Shown here: one piece after another, positions 22,283-32,922 of the stretch
Layout: each line of letters starts with the position of its first letter
How positions within the stretch are numbered: the first letter of the stretch is position 1
Assembly (NCBI RefSeq): GCF_003711515.1
Contig: NW_021167089.1
Location: forward strand, 193,296-257,295
DNA from: Sodiomyces alkalinus F11
Taxonomy: Eukaryota; Ascomycota; Sordariomycetes; Glomerellales; Plectosphaerellaceae
Length of the DNA stretch: 64,000 nt
Direction of reading: 5' to 3'
Notes under the pieces: generated by a model
Seen by the model: only the letters and a program-made list of their open reading frames with translations
Told to the model about the DNA's origin: nothing
Databases searched by the model: none
Translations under genes and position numbers: made by a program

Positions 22283-25038
22283 AGAGGTCGGTGAGATCTT
22301 TTGCCCACTTTCGTTGGGGCCATCAAGCATTGACATGATGATGGGAGCAGAGCAGAAATATGAAGTAAGCACCGGGGCCTTTGTTTGGACGCATCCATCA
22401 TACGTTTTCAGTCCCAATTACCATGCCAGGGGTTCTGGGGCTTAAGACGCTGTGAAGATGAAGGCAGCGGATGCTAAGACATCATCACCGATTTGTCTGT
22501 TTTATGGATTTAGTCTTTTGGAGGCTCTTTCAGAGGGGGTCCCTGGATCAAGAAGATAATGTCAGGTCCCCCACAGAGTGGCGGGCGTCTTTCCGAGTAA
22601 AAAACGGGAATGAATGAAATTCCAGAACAAGGTCCAGGTTCGTGTTTCTCAAGTCCCCATCCGCTCGCAGAACGCCAGACGATGAACTGACCGGATACCA
22701 AGTTAGGAGAGGCATGGCCGTCCTCGGGCTCTACTCTACCGAGTATGACAGGAGAAATTTATCAAGCTGGACATGATTACCCCATGACTTGCATTTCTGC
22801 AAGGCAGAGGAGACGCGATGAAGCATGGCCTATTTCCTCCCACCTCCACGGGCGGTATGCATGCAATGGGGACCACAGTCAGCAGGCAATGTGGTAAGAG
22901 GAAGCAGGAAAGCCAAAACTAATGAAAAAAGAGTGGGGGGGGGGGTGGAATAGAGGCAGAGAAAAACAGAGAGAGAGAGAGCAAGAATATCAAAGGGGGG
23001 TCAGTAGGGTTGACCCGACGTTGGCAAAGTGGTGGTTGTATAAGTAAGAGCAGTGGTCACGTGATGTCATCTGTCCAGCATCTCCTTATCCGGCGATACG
23101 GTACGAGGTACCCATTTACTCCGTCCAACTTGTTACTTCGTAAGCTCCTCACGACGACGGTACAAAGATAGTACGACGTTCTCCCTCTTCTCACTAATAT
23201 GGTACTCCGCATTCGACATTGTCGAGAATACCTACCTACCTTACCTACCTACAACCATCCCAGTGTTCTCCAGCACCAAGAACGCTACCGTGTCGAACAC
23301 CGTATCTCGTATCGTCAAGGGCTCCCTCGCAAGTCTTGTCCTGACGCGCCGGCTCAAAATAACAAGGCAGAAAGTACCTTACGGAGTCTTGGACATGGCT
23401 CCCACTCCGTTGACATCCGCCGCGTCCAGTCTCTTGCTTCCTCGCTCAGCCTCTGGTCCTCAAGCACTGATCACAATTCTTTTGTGCACTATACGGTATA
23501 CCCCCTCGGCTTATGGACATCTCATGCCGAATCCCGAAGCGAGCACGTAGTGAAATGTCCCAGTGAACACATGAAACTACGGATACGTGCAACTTCGGCC
23601 TGAGCGAGACAAGTGAAGTATAGGTAAGGATGAGACTCAAGGGAGAGTACATGTGTTTCTATATTCGTGTAGATCACAACCAGGGCTCGAGGCCAGTATC
23701 TATCTAAGGTATCCTGTGGGACAAGCCAGTTATCCCACGGCAATCAATGCCTTCATGGTAGGCGTCCCGTTCCCGACGGTAGTACGGCCACTGTTGCTCC
23801 GACTGCTTCCAGAACAGCATCGCCTTGGGCTGCGTACTATAAACACCACAGAGAAAATCATCCGAGTCGCTGGTAACCGGCCAGGCTCGGTTGATCGGAA
23901 AGTAAAAAAAGAAGGAAACCCCCCCCCCCCCAAAAAAAAAGACCGAGAAAGAAACAGACGGGAATAAAACAAATGAAAGAAGCCGGAAATACAAAGCCCC
24001 GCCGGCCAACACCCGTCCCGTGGTAGCTAAGACCACTACATCGACAATCCGTGCCTCAACGCCGTGAATCCCACCTCTTTTTCGTTTCCCAAATGCGTCG
24101 AAGTGCCAAGAATACAGGGGCCGACCCCAGCTGGTCTAAATACGCCGCGCCGAAGTGATCGATCTCGACCACCCAGCGAAAGCAACGTAAGTGAAGAGAA
24201 GGGCGTGTTACAGAAGCACACGACCCTGAAAACAGGCCGTCTGGCGGAACTCGAAAAGGAAAAAGAAGAAAAAAAGAAGAAAAAAAAGGAAGGAAAGGGA
24301 AGAGAGGAAACCCGAAAAAGGGTATAAAAAATGAAGAGAAAAAGGATCCAAACGAGCATTGCTCATATGCCCGTCGAGGGCCATGTTCTTAGCCCAACCC
24401 TATGGGTGGAAACCTGAATAGCCTGACATGAAACCCAAAAGAAAATGCAAGGTAGAACCACAGAAGAGAAGAACAGAATGCCTGAGCTCCCAAGGCCACA
24501 CACCATTCTGCCTATCAGCCGAGAAAACGCCATAAGGGACAAAGAGGAATATCGAAATCGATCCGAGAGGTAGTATATCGTCGTAAAGGCGGGGCTGTCG
24601 ATAAATCGTACATGGCCGTGAATCGTAACAAAGCCGGTTCGGTAAAGGGTGAGGTCGTAAACTGTCTGTCTTCGATGACTTCGTTGTTTGGTCTCATGGC
24701 AGGGTCGTTATAGGGTACGGAACAAAGTCGAAATAGCAAGGCCCGTACGAGCGAAGAGTGAAGAGTGAAGAGTGAAGGGAAGCGAGGGAAGTCCGGGAAA
24801 CCCACCCCACCGGGACCTAGCCTCCTCGTCAATACGTTTGTGAACATTTTGACGAGACCGCCAAGCCGCCATTGCCCGCGAGCAAGAGGGACAGCTGCGA
24901 GGGAGTCGTTGTCTGAGAGACCGTCACCGCGGGCCCTGCTCTGAGCGAAAGGAGGTAGGTTGCCCAGTCCTCGAGGCGAAAGAAGCGTAATTTGGGTTGG
25001 TGCCATGAAGTGCAGCCCGTCACCAAAGACAGGACATT
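22283..25038. other. Long gene-poor interval
   Basis: No frame shows a family motif. It holds a run of G near 22937, a GA-rich stretch near 22970, tacc/ctacc words near 23229-23252, a C13-A9 junction near 23920-23940, and an A/G-rich patch near 24255-24330. Some short frames (for example around 23199-23603) could be exons of an unrecognised gene, but I cannot support one. Confidence 0.5.
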
Positions 25039-25278
25039 TCATCGGTAGTGGTAGGACGTCCTCGAGGAGTCACCACTGTCGTAGCCCGTGCCGGAGTAGG
25101 GGTATGATGACGACGAGTACCTGACGCTGGAGGCGTGGGCACCACAGGCGAGCCCGACAAGAATCGTCCTCTGCTGAACGCCGTGGCCCGGTTGTCCGTA
25201 GGCCGCACATCTGTCGACGGCATGCTGGTAGTGGAGGCAGCGGCACACCGAGTAGAGCTCGACCAACTGGTAGCACAT
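25039..25278 (-). CDS. Small Cys-containing conserved fungal protein
   Basis: A 79-aa frame starts MCYQLVELYSVCRC and continues with HYQHAVDRCAAYGQPGHG and RTILVGLACGAH, with five or six Cys, then a Ser/Tyr-rich tail. I recognise this N-terminus as a type widespread in Pezizomycotina and usually annotated as hypothetical. No signal peptide is seen, so the Cys residues may bind metal rather than form secreted disulfides. Other frames overlap the region but lack this conserved pattern. Function is unknown, and a further exon downstream is possible. Confidence 0.7.
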   Translation of the reverse strand: MCYQLVELYSVCRCLHYQHAVDRCAAYGQPGHGVQQRTILVGLACGAHASSVRYSSSSYPYSGTGYDSGDSSRTSYHYR

Positions 25279-26098
25279 GGTGGGAAGAGTGATGTGACGA
25301 CAGGCAAGGCGGGTAATGGGTCCAGTTGGGATCGTGCGTTCGGACTCTCGGAAGGATGACGGTGTCAGAAGATAATATGACGCACAAAGTTGACGCGATT
25401 ACGGGTTCCTCTTGTGATCGATCGACGGTGCACTCTCGATGTTGTGAAGAAGATGGTCCAGAGGCAATGGGGTGGAACTGGAACGAGAAATGGTGCAGCA
25501 GCCAAGTAACAGAACAAAAAGCGACACCCACGAAGAAAAAAAGAGAAAAAAACGGAAGCGACGGTGACGGTGACGGTGAAGAATAATGGGAGAAGGGGAC
25601 GAAGGATGTCGGGGTAAAAGTGGACAATGTGGAAGCAATGGAGGGCATCCCAACCTTATATTTCCCAGTCAGGCCCGGCACCGAGGCGGAACAAGCTCCG
25701 GGGTGTCATACCAGGAGTGCATGTGGACCAAGGGGTAGAGCCTTGGAATCTTAGGCAGGGTGACGGTACGCCGTAAGAGCAGACGTGGGAAAGGTGCAGA
25801 AAGTGGACAAGGCAGCAGCGCAGGACAACTTGGTCTGTCGTCTGACCGAGATCATAGATGCAGTCATTCTTGAGCCTTCTGCAGCTGCATGGTCCTTACA
25901 AGTTACCACTTGCCATACCGAACAGCGTCCTCGGTAGAGTGCAAGGGCGAGCTTGGCTAAGAAGAGAAGTGAAGAGATGCCTAGCACCACCTCCGTTTGG
26001 CAACGAGCATGACGATATGGAGGACGAGGAGGGCCCTCTTCAGGCCAGTATAGCAGCAGGCGCAGCAGAACCGCCTCGGCGTGTGTGGAGGCTGAAAG
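25279..26098. other. Intergenic, no recognisable gene
   Basis: Upstream region of the small Cys protein, including a pyrimidine-rich leader on the minus strand near 25525-25590. Frames around 25858-26127 carry no known motif, and the last of them runs into the inverted repeat. Confidence 0.5.
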
Positions 26099-26204
26099 TA
26101 CTCCGTAGGAGGTTACATGTAAACTGATGTTGAACTCGGTGGCTGGGCTGAGGGTAGATGTGGGGCGTGGCTGATAAAAAAGTTGAGCTGAGGGTAGGTA
26201 CGGG
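26099..26204 (+). repeat. Terminal inverted repeat, left arm
   Basis: Reads tactccgtaggaggttaca..., followed by taaactgatgttgaactcgg and later agttgagctgagggt. Each block recurs in inverted orientation at 26632-26736. Confidence 0.8.
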
Positions 26205-26322
26205 GCTTTACGCCTTTAATTAATTGGTCGAACTATTTCGCGATCGCGTTAAATACCTTAAGGTATTATAAGGATTATTTCTACTAAGGGTTATTATATT
26301 ATTATAAAGTCTTTTACTAAGT

Positions 26323-26531
26323 ATAAGAGTAGTTACTTAATTTATTTAGTTATATAACCTTAATAAATAGCCTTATAATATATATTAGCTACTTATTATA
26401 AGAGTAGTTACCTAAGATATATAGTCACGTGACCTCAATAAATAGCCTTATAATAACCCTTACCTACCTATATATATTATAAGGGTAGTTACCTAAGATA
26501 CTTAGTCACGTGACCTTAATATATAGCCCTA
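26323..26531. repeat. Three tandem copies of a 75-81 bp AT-rich unit with a GTCACGTGAC palindrome
   Basis: Copies start near 26323, 26398 and 26479, each beginning ataagRgtagttac. Copies two and three contain agtcacgtgacc; the first reads agttatataacc at the same place, consistent with C-to-T and G-to-A changes. All share a taat(a)aatagcc(t) block, and the third is cut by the gap. Confidence 0.75.
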
Positions 26532-26631
26532 NNNNNNNNNNNNNNNNNNNNNNNNNNNNNNNNNNNNNNNNNNNNNNNNNNNNNNNNNNNNNNNNNNNNN
26601 NNNNNNNNNNNNNNNNNNNNNNNNNNNNNNN
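26532..26631. other. Assembly gap (100 N)
   Basis: A run of exactly 100 N, probably a placeholder of unknown true length, inside the inverted-repeat element. Confidence 0.99.
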
Positions 26632-26736
26632 CCACAGCAACCCTCAGCTCAACTTTTCGCCCCACTCGGACCCACACCTACCCTCAGCTCAGCCTCCGAG
26701 TTCAACATCAGTTTATCTGCAACCACCTCCGTAGTA
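26632..26736 (-). repeat. Terminal inverted repeat, right arm
   Basis: Its reverse complement reads tactacggaggtggttgca..., then taaactgatgttgaactcgg and agttgagctgagggt, matching the left arm with scattered changes. Confidence 0.8.
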
Positions 26737-29700
26737 AGAGGTACGAAGTTAATTAGTACCTAGGTAGGAAACTAAGGCCTGCGGGGTGGGGGTGGGGGGT
26801 GCGGAGTAGGGTGTACACGTACAAAGCACATTCCGTACCTGCCCGTTAGTACAGAATAGGGCGTCGGGGCAGAAAGGGACGGTGTGCGACGAGGAAATCA
26901 ATGTGCCGGGATAAGTCCAGGGGTAATTACTGAGCTAATAGTACGTGTAGGAAAGCGGGCGGTGGGGGTGGTATTGGGGGCCACGGGGTGGGGCTTGGCC
27001 CTCTTCAGAGACTATGTACTAAGGCATGTACGGTGTAAGTTGCACGCTTCCGTACGGCTAGCTGCTAACTCCGTTACACTTCGTCCCATCACGATAGGTT
27101 CCCTGGCAGTATCCGTTGCTGTTGACAAATCCCGTTGAGGATTGCCCTTGGTGGAATAGGTAGGTATGTGCATGAGGAGAGGTGTGAAGACAAGGATTGA
27201 CTAAGGTAGGTATCTGGTATTTTTCAGGTGGGACAAAAAAAAGTCGAAAATCGTTCGTTTGAATTGACGTTGGAGGGCTGACTGGATACGGCATGCCGAC
27301 GATTGTAAGCTGCAAGGCCAGGAATAAGTGTTGTCAAGCAGTCCTAAAATGGACGGGAGCGATGCGGATGAATAAGAGCCTTATAATACCATTGGTGTTG
27401 TCATACTGTGATACCTACAAGCGTCCCGGTAACGGGGCCCGGTTTAGCAAGCGTAAATCGCGAATCTTCTGCTTTACCAGAGGAAAGAAAAGGATGCTTC
27501 GGCTTTAGTAAACGGAAAAAAAAGGAAGATTGCTCCTCGTGTCGTAACTGAACGCAAACAAAAATCCAAGTATTGGGTATGATGACTATCACGAGCGAAT
27601 GCCGGGAGCAGCAAAAGAAACCGGGGGCATTGAGGGCCTCTACCTGTCTGGCCAGAACGGCGAGATTCTAGAATAGATGACGCATATGAGAAATGTCTCC
27701 CGGTAAGGAAGGAACACTGCCGCATTTTCTGTACCTTGCTGTAGTCATAGTCGGGTTGAGACCTTCCCTCGGATAATTCACCACTCAAGGGGTGCCAGGG
27801 GTGTTGAGCGATGATGCAAGTGATTACCCGCAAGTGCCATAAGCTTGACCGGTGACAAACCTATTACGCCAGCCGGTGTATCGGACGGCTCCTAAGGTAG
27901 GCGTGGTTGCCTGATAATAAGCCCGATTCTTTGGATTCAAGGTTAAGCGTCGGTCCTAAAACGCAGGCTATATGCTCCGGTCTACATGTGAGAATGCGGA
28001 AACGAAACCTCCCCACCACCCCACGCCCCCAACAAAAAAACAAAAAAGAAAAAAGAAAAAAAGAGTTCTAGCGGCTCTTGCGCGCTTGTTAGCCAGCCAT
28101 ATAGCAGTGCAGTCTTATTTGCACGTCGTAGGTACCGTACCATTTCCTCGCCGTTTAACACTTGGTTAAGGTGGGGTGTGTTCCCCAGGTCCGGTACTAT
28201 ACCTAGGGTTGTGTGGATTCCAATGTATCCATTTGATGGCATCTGTGTGTCTTGTGTTGTACTGTACCTTACCTTATATGCCAAGAAGTTTTGTTTTTTA
28301 ACGGGCCACTCAGCGTCCACGGTATAGAGGTTCCAAACATGGCCCGTTCAAATGGACTACGGGCAGAGAGAGTCTTCGTTGGTTGCTGGGAACAGGTGAA
28401 TAGCAGTACCTATACTTTCGTGTACGAAATACGGCGGTCGTAGTCCTGTAAAGTAATTAATTCGTCCTTGGCTCTGAGTTGCGAAGAGATATGTAAGCAC
28501 TGAGTAAGGTGCCTTGTGTGCCGCCTGTGGAATACCGATAGGTAAGGTACTCCGGACGGGCCCATGCAGGTATTAGTCAGGAAAGACAGGGAGTAATATC
28601 CTATTTGTTTATTCCAAAGGCGTGTTCATGACAATGATCGCTGATGGCTTGCCGTCGTGTCCAGGTGATTGGGACAAATGCGGCAAACAAAGTAGTTGAG
28701 CAATAGGACGACTTCCTGCCCTCCTCCCTAAGGTACGGTACCTAGTAGAATTGTCCCGCCCTTCGAGTGGAGAGTACGATGTAATACAATGTATGCCCGG
28801 AAGAGGGTGACGATATCAGCGAGACCATGGCCAGAATAGAGCGCCCGCGGCATCTTAGATCTCACAGTCCACGGCACTTACGAGGCCTCTCGTGACCCTT
28901 GCATCTGACGGGAGGACTAAGGGAAGATTTCCAAGGTCTGTTTATTTTAGTGACGGGTGCTGCCTGGTGAGATAGTGTCGCTTAGGAGAAAGGGGAATAG
29001 CGTTGAAGTTCTAGGAGTAAGCCCACGTACTGTACTTCCAACGTATAACTAGTTTAGGGTCACTGTAGTCCAAGTGAATCCACTTAAAGCCCTGTGGTTG
29101 GTGGAAACCTCACGGTTTCCTGCCCAAATCTCCCGAGACCTATAGAGAACCGTTCCTGGTACGGGTAGAACAAACAGTACGAGTACAGTATACGTACTCC
29201 GTACAATAGCCAGGCAGATCAGGATGGTTCTTCAGGATGGTTCTTTCGACATTTGCCACACTTTGAATCTTGCTACCCAAACGGGCATAGCATTATGGAA
29301 CAAAGCTCTGACATGCTTTGTGGTTCTGTCCGGAGGGCGGGTTGTCCCGCAGATAGGGCGTGATTTCTCGCTACCGGTATAGTTTATCATCAACGCTTCC
29401 ACGTTCGCTATCACGTCACACTCTTTTCCCATCCTTATTTTCTTCCCATTTATTTCATCTACATTCTACATTCTGATCATTATTTCAGACTCCAGACGAA
29501 GTTATAACGACGATTTTTAAAGTGGTTGGTCGTATATTGGGCCCCGATGCGGGGGCCAACGCGGAGAGTTGCAATGTGAAGACGGACCCGATCGGAGACC
29601 TTCAAAGTAGATAGACGAGATGCCAGGGTCGCAGATTCGGCCCACCAACCACCATCGTCACCACTCATCACATGACAAGCGCGCCTGCATTTGTTGACCT

Positions 29701-30270
29701 GCGAATACTGCATGAGCAACATCCCAAGACAGACTCGGTGACCCAGATAGATATTTTTGACAATGGGCTTACTGATTGACTGCATGATGTCTGCCTGGAG
29801 TATCATGGAAATAAGAAATTTCGACAAGTAAAACAGTTGCAGAATGACCTGAACCAGGAAGTGCAAAGTGAAGGCTTACTCTGAGAATAGTGAATCAGGG
29901 CCAGGAGGGCCACCTATGACCTCATTCATCATCTGATGTCGGAAAGTACTCCGTCGGCGACTACATAAGGGATGTACACGTAAAGAACAGCCTGACGGCC
30001 CCCCCAGGTTCAGCCTTATAGGTACTGAGTATTCATACACCCACTCCCGGATCTTATCGTCACTCCTCGATGTGGGTGATTGTGGGGGGATGGCCGGTCG
30101 GGGCGTCCCAGGCCCGCTAGGTATTCCTACGGATAATTATTAATTGCCTACCCTATACAAAGTAGAGTCTCCAATATACCTACCCATACTGTAGTTAGGT
30201 AGGTATGTACATACGTAGTTCGTTTATATTAATCCCATACATACGTTGGATGAGCGTGGAGCGTTAGCGA
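26737..30270. other. Gene-poor interval
   Basis: No family motif is seen on either strand. Dispersed words such as gtactccgtac (near 29193) and aaggtacggtacc (near 28731) occur repeatedly. A frame of 128 codons on the minus strand at 29480-29866 has hydrophobic N-terminal residues but no recognisable features. Confidence 0.5.
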
Positions 30271-31113
30271 TTGGCTGAGGCGCTTCGACGAGAACTCCCT
30301 CTCCGTCCCATATCATCTCCTCCCAAAATAATCCCTGACGATGCATCAACACAGCCTCGGTTCACGTGGTATGGAACCACACAAATGTCCACCTCAAGTC
30401 TCCCACAAGCCCGCTCTCTTTTCACCGTTTCCCCGTGCCCTGCCTTCCGATATCATGTGCGAAGTTCTGCTAATTACCATCCGCATGGCATGGGTTTGTT
30501 TCGCTCGGATCGGGGACCGGAGTCGCCGGCGTCTCTCTGTGGGGCTACTCGCACCTCTTTTCTGGGTCCCCTGGGGAACGTCCCTCTCACCTGCTACGTT
30601 GTACACCTCATTTTCCACTTCCTCTCACGCATGAGTAATTACATGCATGTAAGGGCACTCAAGAGGAGTTGGTTGTCAGTCGGGAAGCTCGTCTCTTCTT
30701 TTCTTTCTTTCTTTCGTCCTCCTTTGTCCTGTCGGGCCTATGCGATCTGGGAACTGCGATGGGGGAATTACGTTGTACGTTATGTAAACGATACTTCTGC
30801 ATTCTATCGGAGGACAGGGGTCCCACCTCACCGCTGGCCCAAGCCCCATCCTCCCGGGAAACATTACGTCCCGATGCAGTTAGTCTGCGGCTTCAGTTCA
30901 CCAGCGGGCCTCGCCCCAGCCACAACTAGTCCATATGCAGTAGTAGCGACATCAACCCATGCATGCCTCACTTATTACTCATTAGCGTGCAACTCGCAAC
31001 GACATGGCAGATATGCTCCGTACATCCGCATGACGCCAAATTTACCTCCCGCAGCTGTTCATCATAAATGGACACTGTATATCAAGGAGTGTCAGTCACT
31101 GTTCGTCATCTAA
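30271..31113 (+). CDS. Doubtful open frame, no recognisable domain
   Basis: A 280-codon frame opens with TTG, the first ATG coming 26 codons later or more. The predicted sequence has no known motif, no signal peptide and irregular composition. It could be an exon of a lineage-specific gene or chance openness in stop-poor sequence; I favour chance. Confidence 0.15.
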   Translation: MAEALRRELPLRPISSPPKIIPDDASTQPRFTWYGTTQMSTSSLPQARSLFTVSPCPAFRYHVRSSANYHPHGMGLFRSDRGPESPASLCGATRTSFLGPLGNVPLTCYVVHLIFHFLSRMSNYMHVRALKRSWLSVGKLVSSFLSFFRPPLSCRAYAIWELRWGNYVVRYVNDTSAFYRRTGVPPHRWPKPHPPGKHYVPMQLVCGFSSPAGLAPATTSPYAVVATSTHACLTYYSLACNSQRHGRYAPYIRMTPNLPPAAVHHKWTLYIKECQSLFVI

Positions 31114-32317
31114 TCTCTTGCATTTGCCGATGCTTAGCCTTGTCGGCCAGACTCGAGGTCTCCGCCGCAGTCGGATTCCAGACCAGCTTGATCCTGGACG
31201 CGACAAGGCATCGTGGTTTCCTGCACCTCCTTTACCCACTCTTCAAGACAGGTTCATGAATGGCGCCGCAGGTTGTCCTGGCATGGGATATTTCTACTTG
31301 GCTGCCGTGGGCCTCTTTTCTTTCCTGCCGGGCCCTGCCTGCCTGCTCATGTCTATTAACCCCACTTGCTTCGTTGTGGTTGCCATCTGCCAAAGACCGG
31401 CCGGAATAGATTAGTATTTCGGGCCTCCGTCATGGGTATGAGTCGATGGGAGTAGATCTTCCTGTTCCAGGTAGTCGGAAGCGGCCCGGTGCAGCACTCT
31501 CATCTTACCTACCACCCACACGCACGCACCTTACATGACCATTGGCAATTTTGTCCTGGCGCTAGCTCCCCATGAGGATACTGGTTGGATGCCTCCCACT
31601 GGACGCTGGATTTGACGCACACAACACCTATGCAGTGCCGTCACGGAAGGCCAAGACCTACCACAGCAAATCGGTTCCCCGTCTGGCTGCCTTTTCATCG
31701 GCAGTCGATGCTTGGGGGTCGAGGTATTTCTTTAATTAGAAATCGGGCGGTAATAATTTCGAGTAGGGTACTGATTATTCTAGGTCGATTCGACAGGAAG
31801 AGCCTCCTCGTATGGGGTTAACCCTTCCCCCTGTCGTTATGATGCTTGAATATACAACCCGTGGTGAGCCTGGACCATCTTCCAGCTTATTGATACTTCC
31901 ACTCCTTGGAAGAGGGAGAAGTAAGTCGAAGCAAGGGGCAGTATTCATTTGTAAGCCATTCCAAGAGCACGACCCATTGACCCAGGGCCTTCGTTTTCTC
32001 CAGCGGACCCCATAGTCCATCTCATCACATTTCCTTGTCTGCAATAGAATTGCGCAAGGCTCGATGGCTCGATGGCTTGATGCTTTCTTTGATGGGAGCT
32101 CCGTATCAGGGCACCGCTTTGCGAACTGCAGATGAGCATCCACCTCGAGCCACGCTGGCGACGTTTAACAAACAACCGAGCGCTGGATGGCCCCGTCTCC
32201 CGCGATCGATGGCGACAGGACAAGCCGGATGGGAACGGTACCGAAGACCAAGCCTGGTTCCGATGACCATTCGCCACCATGCTCAAGGTATGCCGTGAAT
32301 CCATTCCCTGTGTCAGG

Positions 32318-32362
<45 letters not shown>

Positions 32363-32922
32363 GCAAGCAACCATGCAAACTCGAAGAATGTGTATTGGCA
32401 ATAAAACGGCCGGAGGAGAGAGAAACAAGAAACAAGAAGTACCAGTAACAGAAAGTGGAATCGAAATGCCCTCTGCGTCTCGAATGCCTTCTCCGTCACC
32501 GCCGTCAATACATATATAAATATAAGGTCGAAAAAATAAGAAAAAAAGCACATGGACAAACCCAGCTTTCACGTCGTTGCACCTCCTCTATACCGCTTAT
32601 GACCGGCAGGACCCAGAAATCCATCTCCAGAAAGCCCTTAGGCTACTTCGTTCACCCATCAACACAAGTCCCGTGCCACATCCCGTCCCTTCTCTGGGAT
32701 GTGGCAGGGGCCAGTCATATATCGGCGTGTATGTTGATGTAGGTATACTTGTCATCGTATCGTGATGAGAACCGTCATGCTCAAAAAAAAAAGAAAGAAA
32801 GAAATTACATGGTGCAGCAGGCATTGCATATGCTTGGTCCATGGTATCCGCAGTCCATTTTTATCACCCTTGGCCACTAGGATTGGCCGAGGTAAGGACT
32901 CATGGCAACTGAATCATGTCTT
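31114..32922. other. Intergenic, 3' flank of the Pom1 homologue
   Basis: No coding motif found. It contains a TA microsatellite at 32324-32360 and an A-rich run near 32784-32801. Confidence 0.5.
32324..32360. repeat. TA dinucleotide microsatellite
   Basis: About 18 uninterrupted ta units. Confidence 0.95.

Larger units (their letters stand above)
26099..26736. mobile_element. Small inverted-repeat element (MITE-like or decayed DNA transposon) containing an assembly gap
   Basis: Two arms of roughly 105 bp in opposite orientation enclose an AT-rich core with three tandem repeats and a 100-N gap. No transposase frame is visible in what was assembled, but the true gap size is unknown. The outermost bases read TA on both arms, so a TA target duplication is possible. 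The core has RIP-like composition. Confidence 0.65.

Noticed and set aside
21236..22417. 393-codon minus-strand frame opposite the acidic protein gene
   Set aside because: Its Val and His runs are the reverse reading of the Asp and Gly/Ser repeats, and no domain is visible. The plus-strand frame is more protein-like, though neither has known homology to me.
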